The position numbers and the translations under genes were made by a program. Source: Marinilactibacillus kalidii (GTDB lineage: Bacteria; Bacillota; Bacilli; Lactobacillales; Carnobacteriaceae_A). Taken from it: a stretch of DNA of 36,515 nt. Under the pieces are notes generated by a model. It had not been told where the DNA came from, did not search any database, and saw only the letters and a list, made by a program, of their open reading frames with translations. This document shows positions 15,960-24,163 of the stretch, one piece after another. Each line of letters begins with the position of its first letter. The first letter of the stretch is position 1. Where the stretch lies: positions 1 to 36,515 of the forward strand of contig NZ_JAGFVM010000018.1 of the NCBI RefSeq assembly GCF_017599325.1, in the 5' to 3' direction.

Positions 15960-16562
15960 TTAATTCATCCTCAATTGATTCATGATTGTTTGAATTTCAT
16001 CATTTTTTGCAAAATAAGCATGCTTATTAGAAATGAGACGCGCATTGATCTCATCTAATTGAATTTGTTCATACAAACCATTTTCTTTAAGTGTCGTACC
16101 CGTTTGTACGATATCCATGATGGCATCTGCCATATCGATCGTAGCCGCGAGTTCAACGGATCCTTTTAGTTGGATAATTTTAACAGGCTGCATGATCGAA
16201 TCGAAATAATTTTTTGTAAAGTTAACGTACTTTGTCGCAACTACAGGATAGGTATCTTGAGGAGCTTTTGCCGCTACCGCAAAATGGCAATAACCAAAAG
16301 GCAAGTCCATCAAATTGTTGATCTGTCTATCTTGTTCAAATAATACATCGCTACCTGTAATGCCTAAATCAGCAACGCCTTCTTCAACATAAACTGGGAC
16401 ATCTTCACCTTTTACCAGTAAAAACCTAACATCGGGTAATTCTACGACAAGCTCTCTAGAGATTGCGTTTAAAGCTGAGCTCCAGTCCGTTAATTCTTTT
16501 TCTTCTAAATAATTAATGAAATCTTTTAGTTGTCTTCCTTTAGATAGCGCAATAGTGATCAT
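15960..16562 (-). CDS. hisG: ATP phosphoribosyltransferase, short form
   Basis: About 200-residue short-form HisG catalysing the first committed step, PRPP plus ATP. It lacks the C-terminal histidine-sensing domain of long HisG and so needs HisZ, encoded next door, for activity and feedback. Conserved LSKGRQ at the N terminus, GVADLGITGSDVL and the PRPP loop DIVQTGTTLKENGL are visible. An ATG 18 bases upstream has no ribosome binding site and itself overlaps the GGAGG that serves the second ATG (11-base spacing), so 16562 is preferred. Confidence 0.94.
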   Translation of the reverse strand: MITIALSKGRQLKDFINYLEEKELTDWSSALNAISRELVVELPDVRFLLVKGEDVPVYVEEGVADLGITGSDVLFEQDRQINNLMDLPFGYCHFAVAAKAPQDTYPVVATKYVNFTKNYFDSIMQPVKIIQLKGSVELAATIDMADAIMDIVQTGTTLKENGLYEQIQLDEINARLISNKHAYFAKNDEIQTIMNQLRMN

Positions 16563-16599
16563 ACCGTTTTTTTCCTCCATCTATTTAATTATAGTGATT

Positions 16600-17430
16600 T
16601 TATATATTTAATCCGATGCCGAAAGCATTTGAGGGGCTAGAGTATTGACCACCAGAAGCAATCGGTTCTACCTGATCTTCAGCATATAACTGAATAGAAA
16701 TTCCTTTATAATAGGATTGTGAAGGCAGTGCTAGCATATCTCCGTAAACATAAGAAACCTTTTCTTCGATTAATATTTTTTCCCAATGGTTCATTTCTTC
16801 GATATGACGTTTTAGATGCGGCATATTTGTTTTAACATAATTGGCTTGTTCAGCAGCTGGTTGGGCCATCAAATCAATGATTGGATGTTCTTCACCTAGT
16901 TTTGCCTTTAAAGCATCACGATTACGTTCCTGAATATATTTGCGCGTCAGTGCATCGTTCAATTCAGTTTCTGAAAGAAGATTTTTTAATAATGTATTGT
17001 GGCTGATTACTGCTACCGAAAGTGGCAGTGTCAACGTATCTTTGATGTAGTTCACCATCTGTTTTAATACGGCCATTTGTTTGTTTACATCACCAGTGAA
17101 CGTTTCTAGTCCATATTGGTGTTTTTCAGTTGTTAAAGTGTAAATGGGTCCTGAATAAGCAATCGTTTCGGAATGTAGCTGATACTTTTGTCGATAGCGA
17201 ACGATTGCATTCGTCCAATCGCTTCTAAGGGCATATAATGCACCTTCGTGTTGCCATTTATGGCGTTCAGTCATTAATCCTAAGTCATCGGATGAAAGGG
17301 TTGTCCAGTCAAATTTTTCGATGGCAGATAAATCAATCAAGTCATAGCCTAATCCATGAAAATGATGGAGGAAGTCCAGTTCTTGTTTCTTCTGATGGAG
17401 TATGGATTTGTTCAGGCTAGTAGTATTCAT
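16600..17430 (-). CDS. hisZ: ATP phosphoribosyltransferase regulatory subunit
   Basis: 276-residue catalytic-core paralogue of histidyl-tRNA synthetase that pairs with short HisG. HisRS-like motif 2 (ALRSDWTNAIVRY) and a motif-3-like end (YYKGISIQLY, then IASGGQY and FGIGLNI) are present. There is no anticodon-binding domain. It is short even for HisZ: it ends right after the motif-3 region and has a trimmed middle. The ATG at 17430 with AGGAAGG upstream is preferred to an in-frame TTG further upstream that falls in the palindromes. First gene of the his operon, 37 bases before hisG. Confidence 0.9.
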   Translation of the reverse strand: MNTTSLNKSILHQKKQELDFLHHFHGLGYDLIDLSAIEKFDWTTLSSDDLGLMTERHKWQHEGALYALRSDWTNAIVRYRQKYQLHSETIAYSGPIYTLTTEKHQYGLETFTGDVNKQMAVLKQMVNYIKDTLTLPLSVAVISHNTLLKNLLSETELNDALTRKYIQERNRDALKAKLGEEHPIIDLMAQPAAEQANYVKTNMPHLKRHIEEMNHWEKILIEEKVSYVYGDMLALPSQSYYKGISIQLYAEDQVEPIASGGQYSSPSNAFGIGLNI

Positions 17431-17460
17431 AATAATTCCTTCCTCGTTTCTTTTTTTTGT

Positions 17461-17507
17461 CAAGTTTGATAGAATCAAACTTGGTATTAGTAAGCGATAC
17501 TAATACC
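17461..17507 (-). repeat. Two back-to-back perfect palindromes upstream of hisZ
   Basis: CAAGTTTGAT/ATCAAACTTG (17461-17483, 3-base loop) and GGTATTAGTA/TACTAATACC (17483-17507, 5-base loop) are both perfect 10-base inverted repeats sharing one G. They sit 31 bases before the hisZ start. No T-run follows on either strand, so they are not terminators. Possible roles are protein operators for his or for the divergent phosphatase gene, or a stabilising 5' hairpin pair on the his mRNA. I see no His T-box here. Confidence 0.75.
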
Positions 17508-17627
17508 CAAAATAGTAACATAAAACAGCTTTATTATGAATAGATTAGATGAAATTAATACGGTACACTAATTTAGCATAAGAGAATTATCCTATATCCC
17601 AGAAAACGTGTAGAGAGAGATGAAAAA

Positions 17628-18413
17628 ATGAAAAAATCTGATAGTCACGTTCATACGCAATACTGCCCGCACGGGACAAAACATAAAATGGAACAGTATG
17701 TTAAAGTAGCGATTGAAAAAGGCCTAGAAGCCATCACCTTTACTGAGCATGCTCCACTCCCAATTGATGATCCTGTTCCTAGTAAAGATAGTGCAATGAG
17801 AGAAGAAGATGTATATGCATATTTAAAAGAAGTAAAAGGTCTAAAAGCGCAATACGGACATAAAATTGAAATCAATGCAGGATTTGAAGTAGATTATATT
17901 GAAGGAAAAGAAAAAGAGACGCAGTTATTCCTTGAGCAATATCCAGAGACGATCCCTTATTCAATTTTAAGTGTACACTTTTTAAAATTACCGGATGCCT
18001 CTTATTACTGTATAGACTACAGTAAAGAATCTTTTGTAGAAAAAGGTAGTGAATTAGGGTACGAAATGCTTTATACACTCTATGAGAAAACAGTGAAACT
18101 AGCGCTGTCTGAACCTTTTGGCACATTGACACCTAAAAAGATTGGCCATATTAATTTGATTCATAAATTTAAAAAAGGATATGGTTATACAGACGAGATA
18201 AATTGGAAACAGCTCTTAACATTAGCTAAGAAAAATCAATACAAATTAGACTATAACTTTGCAGGCATGGATAAGCCAGATTACGGAGAACCCTATCCCA
18301 ACAAAACGATTTTATCTGGAGCAAAAAAATTGGATTTGATATTAGAAACGGGTTCAGATGCCCATGAACCAAAAGATGTCGGACGATATTTTATAGAAGG
18401 AGAGATAGACTAA
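17628..18413 (+). CDS. hisJ: PHP-family histidinol-phosphatase
   Basis: 261-residue PHP-domain phosphatase of the HisJ/HisK type, removing phosphate from histidinol phosphate. Metal-binding motifs are visible: DSHVHTQYCPHG at residues 4-15, TFTEHAPL, GFEVDYI, SVHFL, IGHINLIHKF and GSDAHEP. It supplies the one step missing from the adjacent minus-strand his operon, from which it diverges across the palindrome region, so shared control is plausible. GAGAGAG precedes the ATG. The stop overlaps the start of the next gene by one base. Confidence 0.93.
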   Translation: MKKSDSHVHTQYCPHGTKHKMEQYVKVAIEKGLEAITFTEHAPLPIDDPVPSKDSAMREEDVYAYLKEVKGLKAQYGHKIEINAGFEVDYIEGKEKETQLFLEQYPETIPYSILSVHFLKLPDASYYCIDYSKESFVEKGSELGYEMLYTLYEKTVKLALSEPFGTLTPKKIGHINLIHKFKKGYGYTDEINWKQLLTLAKKNQYKLDYNFAGMDKPDYGEPYPNKTILSGAKKLDLILETGSDAHEPKDVGRYFIEGEID

Positions 18414-18634
18414 TGGCTGGAATAGAATTTGAAATCATGGAACATATTGGTAAGATCAGTGAAGGAAAGAGTGGCTGGAAAAAGGAATTGAATCTAGTCA
18501 GTTGGAATGGCAACGACCCAAAGTTTGACATTAGAGACTGGAGTCCGGATTATACTAAGATGGGTAAAGGACTGACATTATCGGCAGAAGATCTCAAGTC
18601 ATTAAAAAATGTATTGAATGAAATGGATATTTAA
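18413..18634 (+). CDS. YdbC-like PC4/p15 domain protein
   Basis: 73-residue protein with the single-stranded nucleic acid-binding PC4 fold: an N-terminal strand pattern (FEIMEHIGKIS...GWKKELNLVSWNG), then KFDIRDWSPDYTKMGKGLTLS and a C-terminal helix. Lactococcal YdbC is the structural model of this group. The exact cellular role is not established. The start overlaps the hisJ stop by one base, with AAGGAG about 10 bases upstream, so the two are cotranslated. That is an odd partnership with a histidine enzyme and may be simple operon packing. Confidence 0.82.
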   Translation: MAGIEFEIMEHIGKISEGKSGWKKELNLVSWNGNDPKFDIRDWSPDYTKMGKGLTLSAEDLKSLKNVLNEMDI

Positions 18635-18721
18635 GAGTGATGTCACCGAAAAGTGATTAATTGCAATAGAATCGTAACGAAAATTATACGATAATAACTA
18701 TTACGAATTTGTAGTTTTTCA

Positions 18722-18749
18722 TTGCATTTTTTAGCAAAAGCGGTATAAT
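18722..18749 (+). promoter_or_regulatory. Promoter of the nitroreductase gene
   Basis: TTGCAT (18722-18727) and a perfect TATAAT (18744-18749) are 16 bases apart, about 50 bases before the start codon. Confidence 0.7.
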
Positions 18750-18797
18750 GTTGTTAGTTACAAAAAGTAAGGTTAAAATAGAAGGGAAGATTTATAC

Positions 18798-19394
18798 ATG
18801 CAATTTTTAGATGAATTAAAAACACGCCGTTCGATTTATAGTTTAGGAGACGACATTTCAGTTTCTGAAGAAGAAGTTGTTGAATTAATTAAAGAAGTCG
18901 TTAAAGAATCACCAACATCATTCAATTCTCAAACTTCAAGAGCTGTTATTTTACTTAATGATGAGCATAAAAAATTATGGTCAATCACTGAAGAATTATT
19001 AAAACCATTAACACCAGAAGCAGCATTCCCGAATACTCAAGCTAAACTACAAGGTTTCGCTCAAGCTAAAGGAACTGTTTTATTCTTTGAAGATCAAGAC
19101 GTTGTTAAAAACTTGCAAGAACAATTTGCGCTTTACGCTGAAAACTTCCCGATTTGGTCTGACCAAGCAAGTGGAATCGCTCAAGTAAACGTATGGACTG
19201 CGTTAGCTCAACTAAACATTGGCGCTAACTTACAACATTACAATCCTGTAATCGACGAAAGAGTTGCACAAGAATGGGGCACACCAGAAAACTGGAAACT
19301 AAGAGGTCAATTAGTCTTTGGTTCTCCAAAAGCACCTGCTGGTGATAAAGAATACATGAACGACGAAGATCGTTTCAAAGTATTCGGAAACTAA
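18798..19394 (+). CDS. Nitroreductase family protein (Frm2/HBN1-like)
   Basis: 198-residue FMN flavoprotein of the small nitroreductase group. The N-terminal motif RRSIYSLGDD and the helix with SPTSFNSQTSRAVIL form the FMN site. The middle segment NVWTALAQLNIGANLQHYNP matches the family's second flavin contact, and the late GQLVFGSPKAPAG is typical. Substrates of this group vary (nitro compounds, quinones), so none is assigned. It has its own consensus promoter and a strong terminator, so it is a single-gene unit. Frequent use of TTA, GAA and AAA suggests high expression. Confidence 0.87.
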   Translation: MQFLDELKTRRSIYSLGDDISVSEEEVVELIKEVVKESPTSFNSQTSRAVILLNDEHKKLWSITEELLKPLTPEAAFPNTQAKLQGFAQAKGTVLFFEDQDVVKNLQEQFALYAENFPIWSDQASGIAQVNVWTALAQLNIGANLQHYNPVIDERVAQEWGTPENWKLRGQLVFGSPKAPAGDKEYMNDEDRFKVFGN

Positions 19395-19404
19395 TTTATT
19401 TTAT

Positions 19405-19445
19405 TAAAAAAGTGATCACTCTACCGAAGAGTGATCACTTTTTTT
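19405..19445. terminator. Bidirectional terminator
   Basis: AGTGATCACTCT pairs with AGAGTGATCACT around ACCGA, flanked by an A-run and a T-run, so it serves both the nitroreductase gene and the convergent GNAT gene. Each arm contains its own TGATCA palindrome. Confidence 0.92.
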
Positions 19446-20208
19446 AATGGGTTATTTTTTCGAGTACGAGCTCAGTCCATCCTAGTTTGTATCCAGCTCT
19501 AATAGCAAGATTTATTGATTTGGTATGAGTGAATTGTGTGCTGTAGACAGGAAGGATAGTCTGGTTATTCCTTTCGATAATCTCTTTTGTCATTGTTTTG
19601 ACTAGATTCGTAGCAATTCCTTTTGAATGATAGTCCTCCACGATTTCGACACCAATTTCCCAGGTATATTCTCCATTATGATTCGTACCGATCATAGCGA
19701 CAATTTCATCGTCAACAATGTGGGCAATTCCAAGTTTGTCCGGATCTGTTTCGTCGTATAAAAAAGATTCTTCAAAACGTTCATCGTCTTTAAAAGATGA
19801 AAGTTGAGCTGCTTCAAAGATCTTTAGATTTGAAGAATCTGTTTCAAGTGGTGTCCAGTTTTTGGGAACAAAGAAGGGAGAGTAGTGACTCATCTTATAA
19901 TCAAAAGGTTTTAGTAACGCATTCAGTTCAATTAAATTATTGATGTCTCCAAACCATTCACCAGCGCGGTTTTTATAGGTTTCTTTTAACTTCTTTGTTA
20001 ATACTTCGTCTTCCGTGCGACAAAATAAATTATTTTTATAAAAAATTATGGTGCCGGCATTACGCGCCCAATAGCGACTTTTATTTGTACCCTTTATAGT
20101 TTTAAAAAGATGCTCAGCACCTTGGAGTTCTTCTATAGAACAATCCATATCAATAGCAAACTGCTTCAGTATTAATTGGTCGATCGTTAACAATTTCAAA
20201 TGTATCAT
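19444..20208 (-). CDS. GNAT-family N-acetyltransferase
   Basis: About 254 residues. The C-terminal half (from about residue 130) is a GNAT domain with the acetyl-CoA loop in EIVEDYHSKGIATNLVKTM and the strand pair IVDDEIVAMIG/EYTWEIGV before it. The N-terminal half is a poorly conserved extension seen in many Firmicutes GNATs. Acceptor substrate unknown. The start is uncertain: the ATG at 20208 is only one base after AGGAG, while the in-frame TTG at 20199 has a 10-base spacing, and upstream ATG/TTG codons have no ribosome binding site. Convergent with the nitroreductase gene. Confidence 0.75.
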   Translation of the reverse strand: MIHLKLLTIDQLILKQFAIDMDCSIEELQGAEHLFKTIKGTNKSRYWARNAGTIIFYKNNLFCRTEDEVLTKKLKETYKNRAGEWFGDINNLIELNALLKPFDYKMSHYSPFFVPKNWTPLETDSSNLKIFEAAQLSSFKDDERFEESFLYDETDPDKLGIAHIVDDEIVAMIGTNHNGEYTWEIGVEIVEDYHSKGIATNLVKTMTKEIIERNNQTILPVYSTQFTHTKSINLAIRAGYKLGWTELVLEKITH

Positions 20209-20273
20209 TCTCCTATCTTTATGTATACTATTTATCATAGCATAGCAACTCAAAGATAGACATTAGTAGCTTA

Positions 20274-20322
20274 ATAAAAAAGTCGGATAGGATTTCTTCT
20301 TTAACAGAAAAATCTATCCGAC
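20274..20322 (-). terminator. Terminator of the RNase HI gene
   Basis: On the minus strand GTCGGATAGATTT pairs with AAATCCTATCCGAC around a short loop, followed by six Ts. Confidence 0.85.
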
Positions 20323-20327
20323 GATGA

Positions 20328-20921
20328 TTATTTCAAAGCGTCTTTTGCAAGTTGATCAACGATTTCATTGAATTCTATACCCGAATGGGCTTTTACTTTT
20401 TGGAATACTACTTCAATGCCGGTAGAAATTTGTTGGTAAAAAGTAATGTAGTCTTTAGAAACTTGTTTATTTGCTCGCCATTTCCCAGTAGCCCACATTT
20501 CGATACCAAGATAATCGTAGTGAACGATTACTTTCTTATAACCATTATCCTTAGCCCATTTGATGGCATTTAAGCTTCCAAAACATTCTCCAGCAATTTG
20601 ATAACTTTCGACATATCTTGGATCATTGTCAGCATTACTCATCTTGGCAATCACTTTGTCATCTTTGAGCATGACTACACCGTAACTATAGCGATTGCTG
20701 ACTTTATCAAAAGAGCCATCTACATAAGCAAACACAGTATCTTCCGCTGACACTGTCGAGACGACTTCTTTTGGGTTGATGAATTGTTCAGCTTCTTGTT
20801 TGGTTGCAAAGGATTTGAACTCTGCACCAGAATAGCCTGAAATTTGTTGTTGAGCTTGTGGCCAGGTCGTATAAATACCTGGTTTTCTTCCTTTTTTTAC
20901 TGCATAAAATTTTTGAGCCAT
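20328..20921 (-). CDS. rnhA: Ribonuclease HI with N-terminal viroplasmin domain
   Basis: 197 residues. The first 45 (MAQKFYAVKKGRKPGIY...FKSFATKQEAEQFI) form a caulimovirus viroplasmin-type RNA:DNA-binding domain. The rest is the RNase H fold with the acidic catalytic residues in AYVDGSFD, AGECFGSLNA, HYDYLGIE and FNEIVDQLAKDAL. It removes RNA from RNA:DNA hybrids, such as primers and R-loops. Four in-frame residues lie upstream, but the ATG at 20921 has GGAGG 6 bases before it. Single gene with its own promoter and terminator. Confidence 0.92.
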   Translation of the reverse strand: MAQKFYAVKKGRKPGIYTTWPQAQQQISGYSGAEFKSFATKQEAEQFINPKEVVSTVSAEDTVFAYVDGSFDKVSNRYSYGVVMLKDDKVIAKMSNADNDPRYVESYQIAGECFGSLNAIKWAKDNGYKKVIVHYDYLGIEMWATGKWRANKQVSKDYITFYQQISTGIEVVFQKVKAHSGIEFNEIVDQLAKDALK

Positions 20922-20950
20922 ACGTACCTCCATTTAGTTAAGCACTATCT

Positions 20951-20979
20951 ACTTTATGTAATCGATAAGGCGTTGTCAA
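20951..20979 (-). promoter_or_regulatory. Promoter of rnhA
   Basis: On the minus strand a perfect TTGACA (20974-20979) and TAAAGT (20951-20956) are 17 bases apart, roughly 30 bases before the start codon. Confidence 0.75.
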
Positions 20980-21173
20980 TATCCTTCATTGACATAAGAT
21001 GACAGATTCAGTACTTTAAGAATAAATGAAATATCTTCATAGCGATGTTTCATGAAAAAAGTAACCTAACGGATAAACCCTACTCAATTGATGGAGCTTA
21101 TTGAGACGCGATTTGAGTATGGTCAAGTATAATAATCTTAAAGATCAAATGCATCTGGATGAAGGGGACTATC

Positions 21174-21806
21174 ATGATAAAAGAATTTTGTGCAGAAAAT
21201 TTTACACAAATACAAGCTGCTATAAAAAATGGCGCAAATCGAATAGAACTTTGTGACAATTTGGCAGTAGGCGGTACGACACCATCCTATGGCGTGATTA
21301 AACGCACAGTAGAATATTGTAAGGAAGAAGCTGTGCCTGTTATGACGATGATCAGACCTAGAGGGGGAAACTTCAACTATTCAATTCAAGAAGGCATTAT
21401 CATGGAAAATGATATTGAACAAGCAATTGAATTGGGAACAGATGGAGTTGTTTTGGGATGTTTAACAGAAGACAATAGAATAGATCACGTATTGATGGAG
21501 ACGTTGCTAAAAAAATGTAAGCAAGTAGAAGTCACTTTTCATATGGCGTTCGACGAAATTTCGCCAGATCATCAATTTGAGGAGATGGAATGGCTCATTG
21601 ATCATCACGCAACCCGTATACTTACTCATGGGAAAAAATCGGGAAAGTTAATCGAACATCAAGATAGATTAAATGAATTGATTACGCACGCTAAAGGTAG
21701 AATTGAAATTTTACCAGGCGGTGGTATTACACATGAAAATTTAGAAATAGTGAAGCAAGTAATTGAAACTGATCAGTTCCATGGGACTAGAATTGTTGAG
21801 CAATAA
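21174..21806 (+). CDS. cutC: CutC-family protein (copper homeostasis protein CutC)
   Basis: 210-residue TIM-barrel protein. Conserved ANRIELCDNLAVGGTTPSYG, MTMIRPRGGNF, DGVVLGCL, FHMAFDE and RILTHGK are all present. The family name comes from copper tolerance in E. coli, and enterococcal CutC binds Cu(I); the enzymatic role is still unclear. An ATG 15 bases upstream overlaps the AAGGGGA ribosome binding site; the ATG at 21174 is correctly spaced. A perfect TATAAT at 21128-21133 probably belongs to its promoter, although no good -35 is visible. Confidence 0.9.
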   Translation: MIKEFCAENFTQIQAAIKNGANRIELCDNLAVGGTTPSYGVIKRTVEYCKEEAVPVMTMIRPRGGNFNYSIQEGIIMENDIEQAIELGTDGVVLGCLTEDNRIDHVLMETLLKKCKQVEVTFHMAFDEISPDHQFEEMEWLIDHHATRILTHGKKSGKLIEHQDRLNELITHAKGRIEILPGGGITHENLEIVKQVIETDQFHGTRIVEQ

Positions 21807-21850
21807 AAAAATGCGTCTTTCTACTTAATCATAGAAAGACGCATTTTTTT
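21804..21850. terminator. Bidirectional terminator
   Basis: ATGCGTCTTTCTA pairs perfectly with TAGAAAGACGCAT, with an A-run before and seven Ts after. It serves cutC and the convergent membrane protein gene. Confidence 0.93.
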
Positions 21851-21853
21851 ATA

Positions 21854-22411
21854 TTAAGCATTTGTTTGTAATAAACGTTTAACGAATATTAGACGATAGG
21901 CAAACTGAATAATTGTTGACAGGCCTAACAAAGTGAATGGTACAAAAAATACTAACGAAGATTGGACTACGTTAATAGACGCGACATGCCAATAGACAAG
22001 TATTGTACTCATAGTGAGTAAGCCATTTACAATTAACGAAGACAAAGGTCCTTGACTGACGAGGTTCATCAGTTTCGTGGCGATTGCTAAAACGAATACC
22101 GCTAGAGCAGCGTAACCTAGTACACTGGTAATCATTAAGAAAGTGAGCGACTGCAGAAATAGTATCTCGCTGACAATATGAAAAGTTGCAAAACTAGCGA
22201 CAGCGAGTGTAAGAAATTTGATAGTGAAACGAGAAGTATCATTAGAAAACCAAGCTAAAACAACCATACTAACGTAAGCAATGGTTCCAATGATCATAGA
22301 AGAGTGATGAACAGAATATCTTGGAAGAAGCTCGGTAAATAAACCAACAATCATGAAAAGTGTTAATAATGATAATCCTATTTTTGTAGGAGCATTTTTT
22401 TTCATTTCCAA
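21854..22411 (-). CDS. Hypothetical membrane protein, about five to six helices
   Basis: 185 residues that I do not recognise as a named family. After a short basic N terminus (MEMKKNAPTK) there are hydrophobic segments at about residues 11-30, 38-55, 63-85, 88-110, 123-145 and 150-172, with a basic C terminus (RLIFVKRLLQTNA), so both ends are probably cytoplasmic. No enzyme motif is visible. AGGAGG is 6 bases before a TTG (22411) and 12 bases before the following ATG (22405); spacing favours the TTG. It is transcribed away from the cardiolipin synthase gene. Confidence 0.75.
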   Translation of the reverse strand: MEMKKNAPTKIGLSLLTLFMIVGLFTELLPRYSVHHSSMIIGTIAYVSMVVLAWFSNDTSRFTIKFLTLAVASFATFHIVSEILFLQSLTFLMITSVLGYAALAVFVLAIATKLMNLVSQGPLSSLIVNGLLTMSTILVYWHVASINVVQSSLVFFVPFTLLGLSTIIQFAYRLIFVKRLLQTNA

Positions 22412-22566
22412 GGGTATCCTCCTTTCTTTTATATGTAAAAGACTATGCTAATAAATTACCATAAATAACAAACTGTTGCGAAAAGAAAGCATTAAAACGA
22501 GCGTGACAAAAGTAAAAAAAAGAGGCATACTGATGTAGTAGAAAGCTAGAAGGGCGTGAAGGCGAT

Positions 22567-24105
22567 ATGCATAAATGGCTGGTTCAAATATTTAGAAGAA
22601 GAGTGTTATTGGCATTACTCATAGTGATACAATTTGGTATATTCTCTTTTATGATTAATCAATCTATTGCTTATTCGATTGTACTAGAATCAGTATTTAC
22701 GGCTGTATCTATTTTGATTGCACTGCATGTAGTTGGAAAAAAAGGTAAAGAAGCGTATAAAATTACTTGGATTCTTCAAGTGTTGATTTTTCCAGTGTAT
22801 GGTGCGTTATTTTATTTAATGTTCAATCGACAAACAAAAACAAAAAAATTACAGAAAAAACTAGAGAAAATTTATGATTTTCATCGATCTTACTTAAATA
22901 CTTTTCCGAATACTTTGGAACGGGCATCTATAGAATACCCTGAATATGCTACGCAGATGTTTTATCTGGAAAAAACAATGGGTTTTCCAGTATACGATCT
23001 TACAGATATTCAATATTTTGAAATTGGGGAAACCTATTATGAGTCGATGCTTCAATCGCTACAAGAAGCAAAAAAGTATATCTTTTTTGAATTCTTTATT
23101 GTATCAGAAGGAAAAATGTGGAGTGAAATACAAGAAATATTAGCTGAAAAAGCATTACAGGGTGTGGAAGTACGGGTGATGTTTGATGACATTGGTAGTT
23201 TTGTAACCCTTCCAGAGCAAACAAAGCAGCTATTAGAAGAGAAAGGGATCCAATGCAGAGTGTATAATCCATTTCATCCTATTCTGACGTCTTCACAAAA
23301 TAATCGCGATCATCGAAAAATTCTATCTATCGATGGGGAAGTTTCTTTCACAGGAGGCATTAATATAGCAGACGAGTATATTAATGCAATTGAAAAATTC
23401 GGACACTGGAAAGATACAGGTATAAAAATGAATGGTCCTGCAGCTTGGGGACAAACGTTGATTTTTCTTCAATTATGGCAAACGATGGATGAAACCCTGT
23501 CAGCAAAAGAAATGACATTATTATTACCTGCTTTTGATGGACCAACTAGACAAGAATCTAAAGGCTATGTTCAGCCCTATGCGGATAGCCCCACGGATAC
23601 ACAAAATGTTGGAGAGCATGTATTTGTTAAAATGATTCATCAAGCAAAGAAATCGGTACTGATCTATACCCCTTATTTAATACTTGATGAAAATCTAGAA
23701 ACTGCCTTGACTCTGGCTGCACAAAGCGGCGTAAGTGTGAAAATTATTCTTCCGAAAATATGGGACAAGTACTTAGTTCATATGACCAGTCGATCATATT
23801 ATAAAGAATTAATTGATGCTGGGGTCGAAGTATTTGAATACACAGCAGGCTTTATGCACGCGAAATCTGTAATCGTTGATGAAGAAAGTGCGGTGATTGG
23901 AACAATTAATTTTGACTATAGAAGCTTGTACCTTCACTTCGAAAATGCTGTTGCTTTATACGGTGTACCTGAAATTAAGAATATGGTATTAGATTTTAAT
24001 GAAACAGAGAAATTGAGTGAAAAAATATCTTTATCGGAACTTTCGGATTCAAAAATAGCGAGAGTGGCCAAAAGAATTCTGCGATTATTTGCACCATTAA
24101 TGTGA
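22567..24105 (+). CDS. cls: Cardiolipin synthase
   Basis: 512-residue membrane phospholipase D-superfamily enzyme that joins phosphatidylglycerol molecules into cardiolipin. Two N-terminal membrane helices (about residues 12-30 and 35-55) precede a third hydrophobic stretch, and the catalytic domain holds both HKD motifs: H249 in HRKILSIDGEVSFTGGIN and H431 in HAKSVIVDEESAVIGTINFD. Length is usual for the family. The ribosome binding site is weak (AAGG, 4 bases before the ATG). The metallophosphatase operon begins 58 bases downstream, possibly on the same transcript because no terminator is seen. Confidence 0.94.
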   Translation: MHKWLVQIFRRRVLLALLIVIQFGIFSFMINQSIAYSIVLESVFTAVSILIALHVVGKKGKEAYKITWILQVLIFPVYGALFYLMFNRQTKTKKLQKKLEKIYDFHRSYLNTFPNTLERASIEYPEYATQMFYLEKTMGFPVYDLTDIQYFEIGETYYESMLQSLQEAKKYIFFEFFIVSEGKMWSEIQEILAEKALQGVEVRVMFDDIGSFVTLPEQTKQLLEEKGIQCRVYNPFHPILTSSQNNRDHRKILSIDGEVSFTGGINIADEYINAIEKFGHWKDTGIKMNGPAAWGQTLIFLQLWQTMDETLSAKEMTLLLPAFDGPTRQESKGYVQPYADSPTDTQNVGEHVFVKMIHQAKKSVLIYTPYLILDENLETALTLAAQSGVSVKIILPKIWDKYLVHMTSRSYYKELIDAGVEVFEYTAGFMHAKSVIVDEESAVIGTINFDYRSLYLHFENAVALYGVPEIKNMVLDFNETEKLSEKISLSELSDSKIARVAKRILRLFAPLM

Positions 24106-24163
24106 TTTCATTAAAATAGTTCCATAGAACCGAAGCTTGTTTAAAAGAATGTTGGAGGATAAG

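Noticed and set aside
17431-17545. His-codon leader peptide or T-box for the his operon
   Set aside because: An open frame can be read from an ATG in the minus-strand leader, but it has no ribosome binding site and no run of His codons, and it reads through the palindromes. No T-box core was found.
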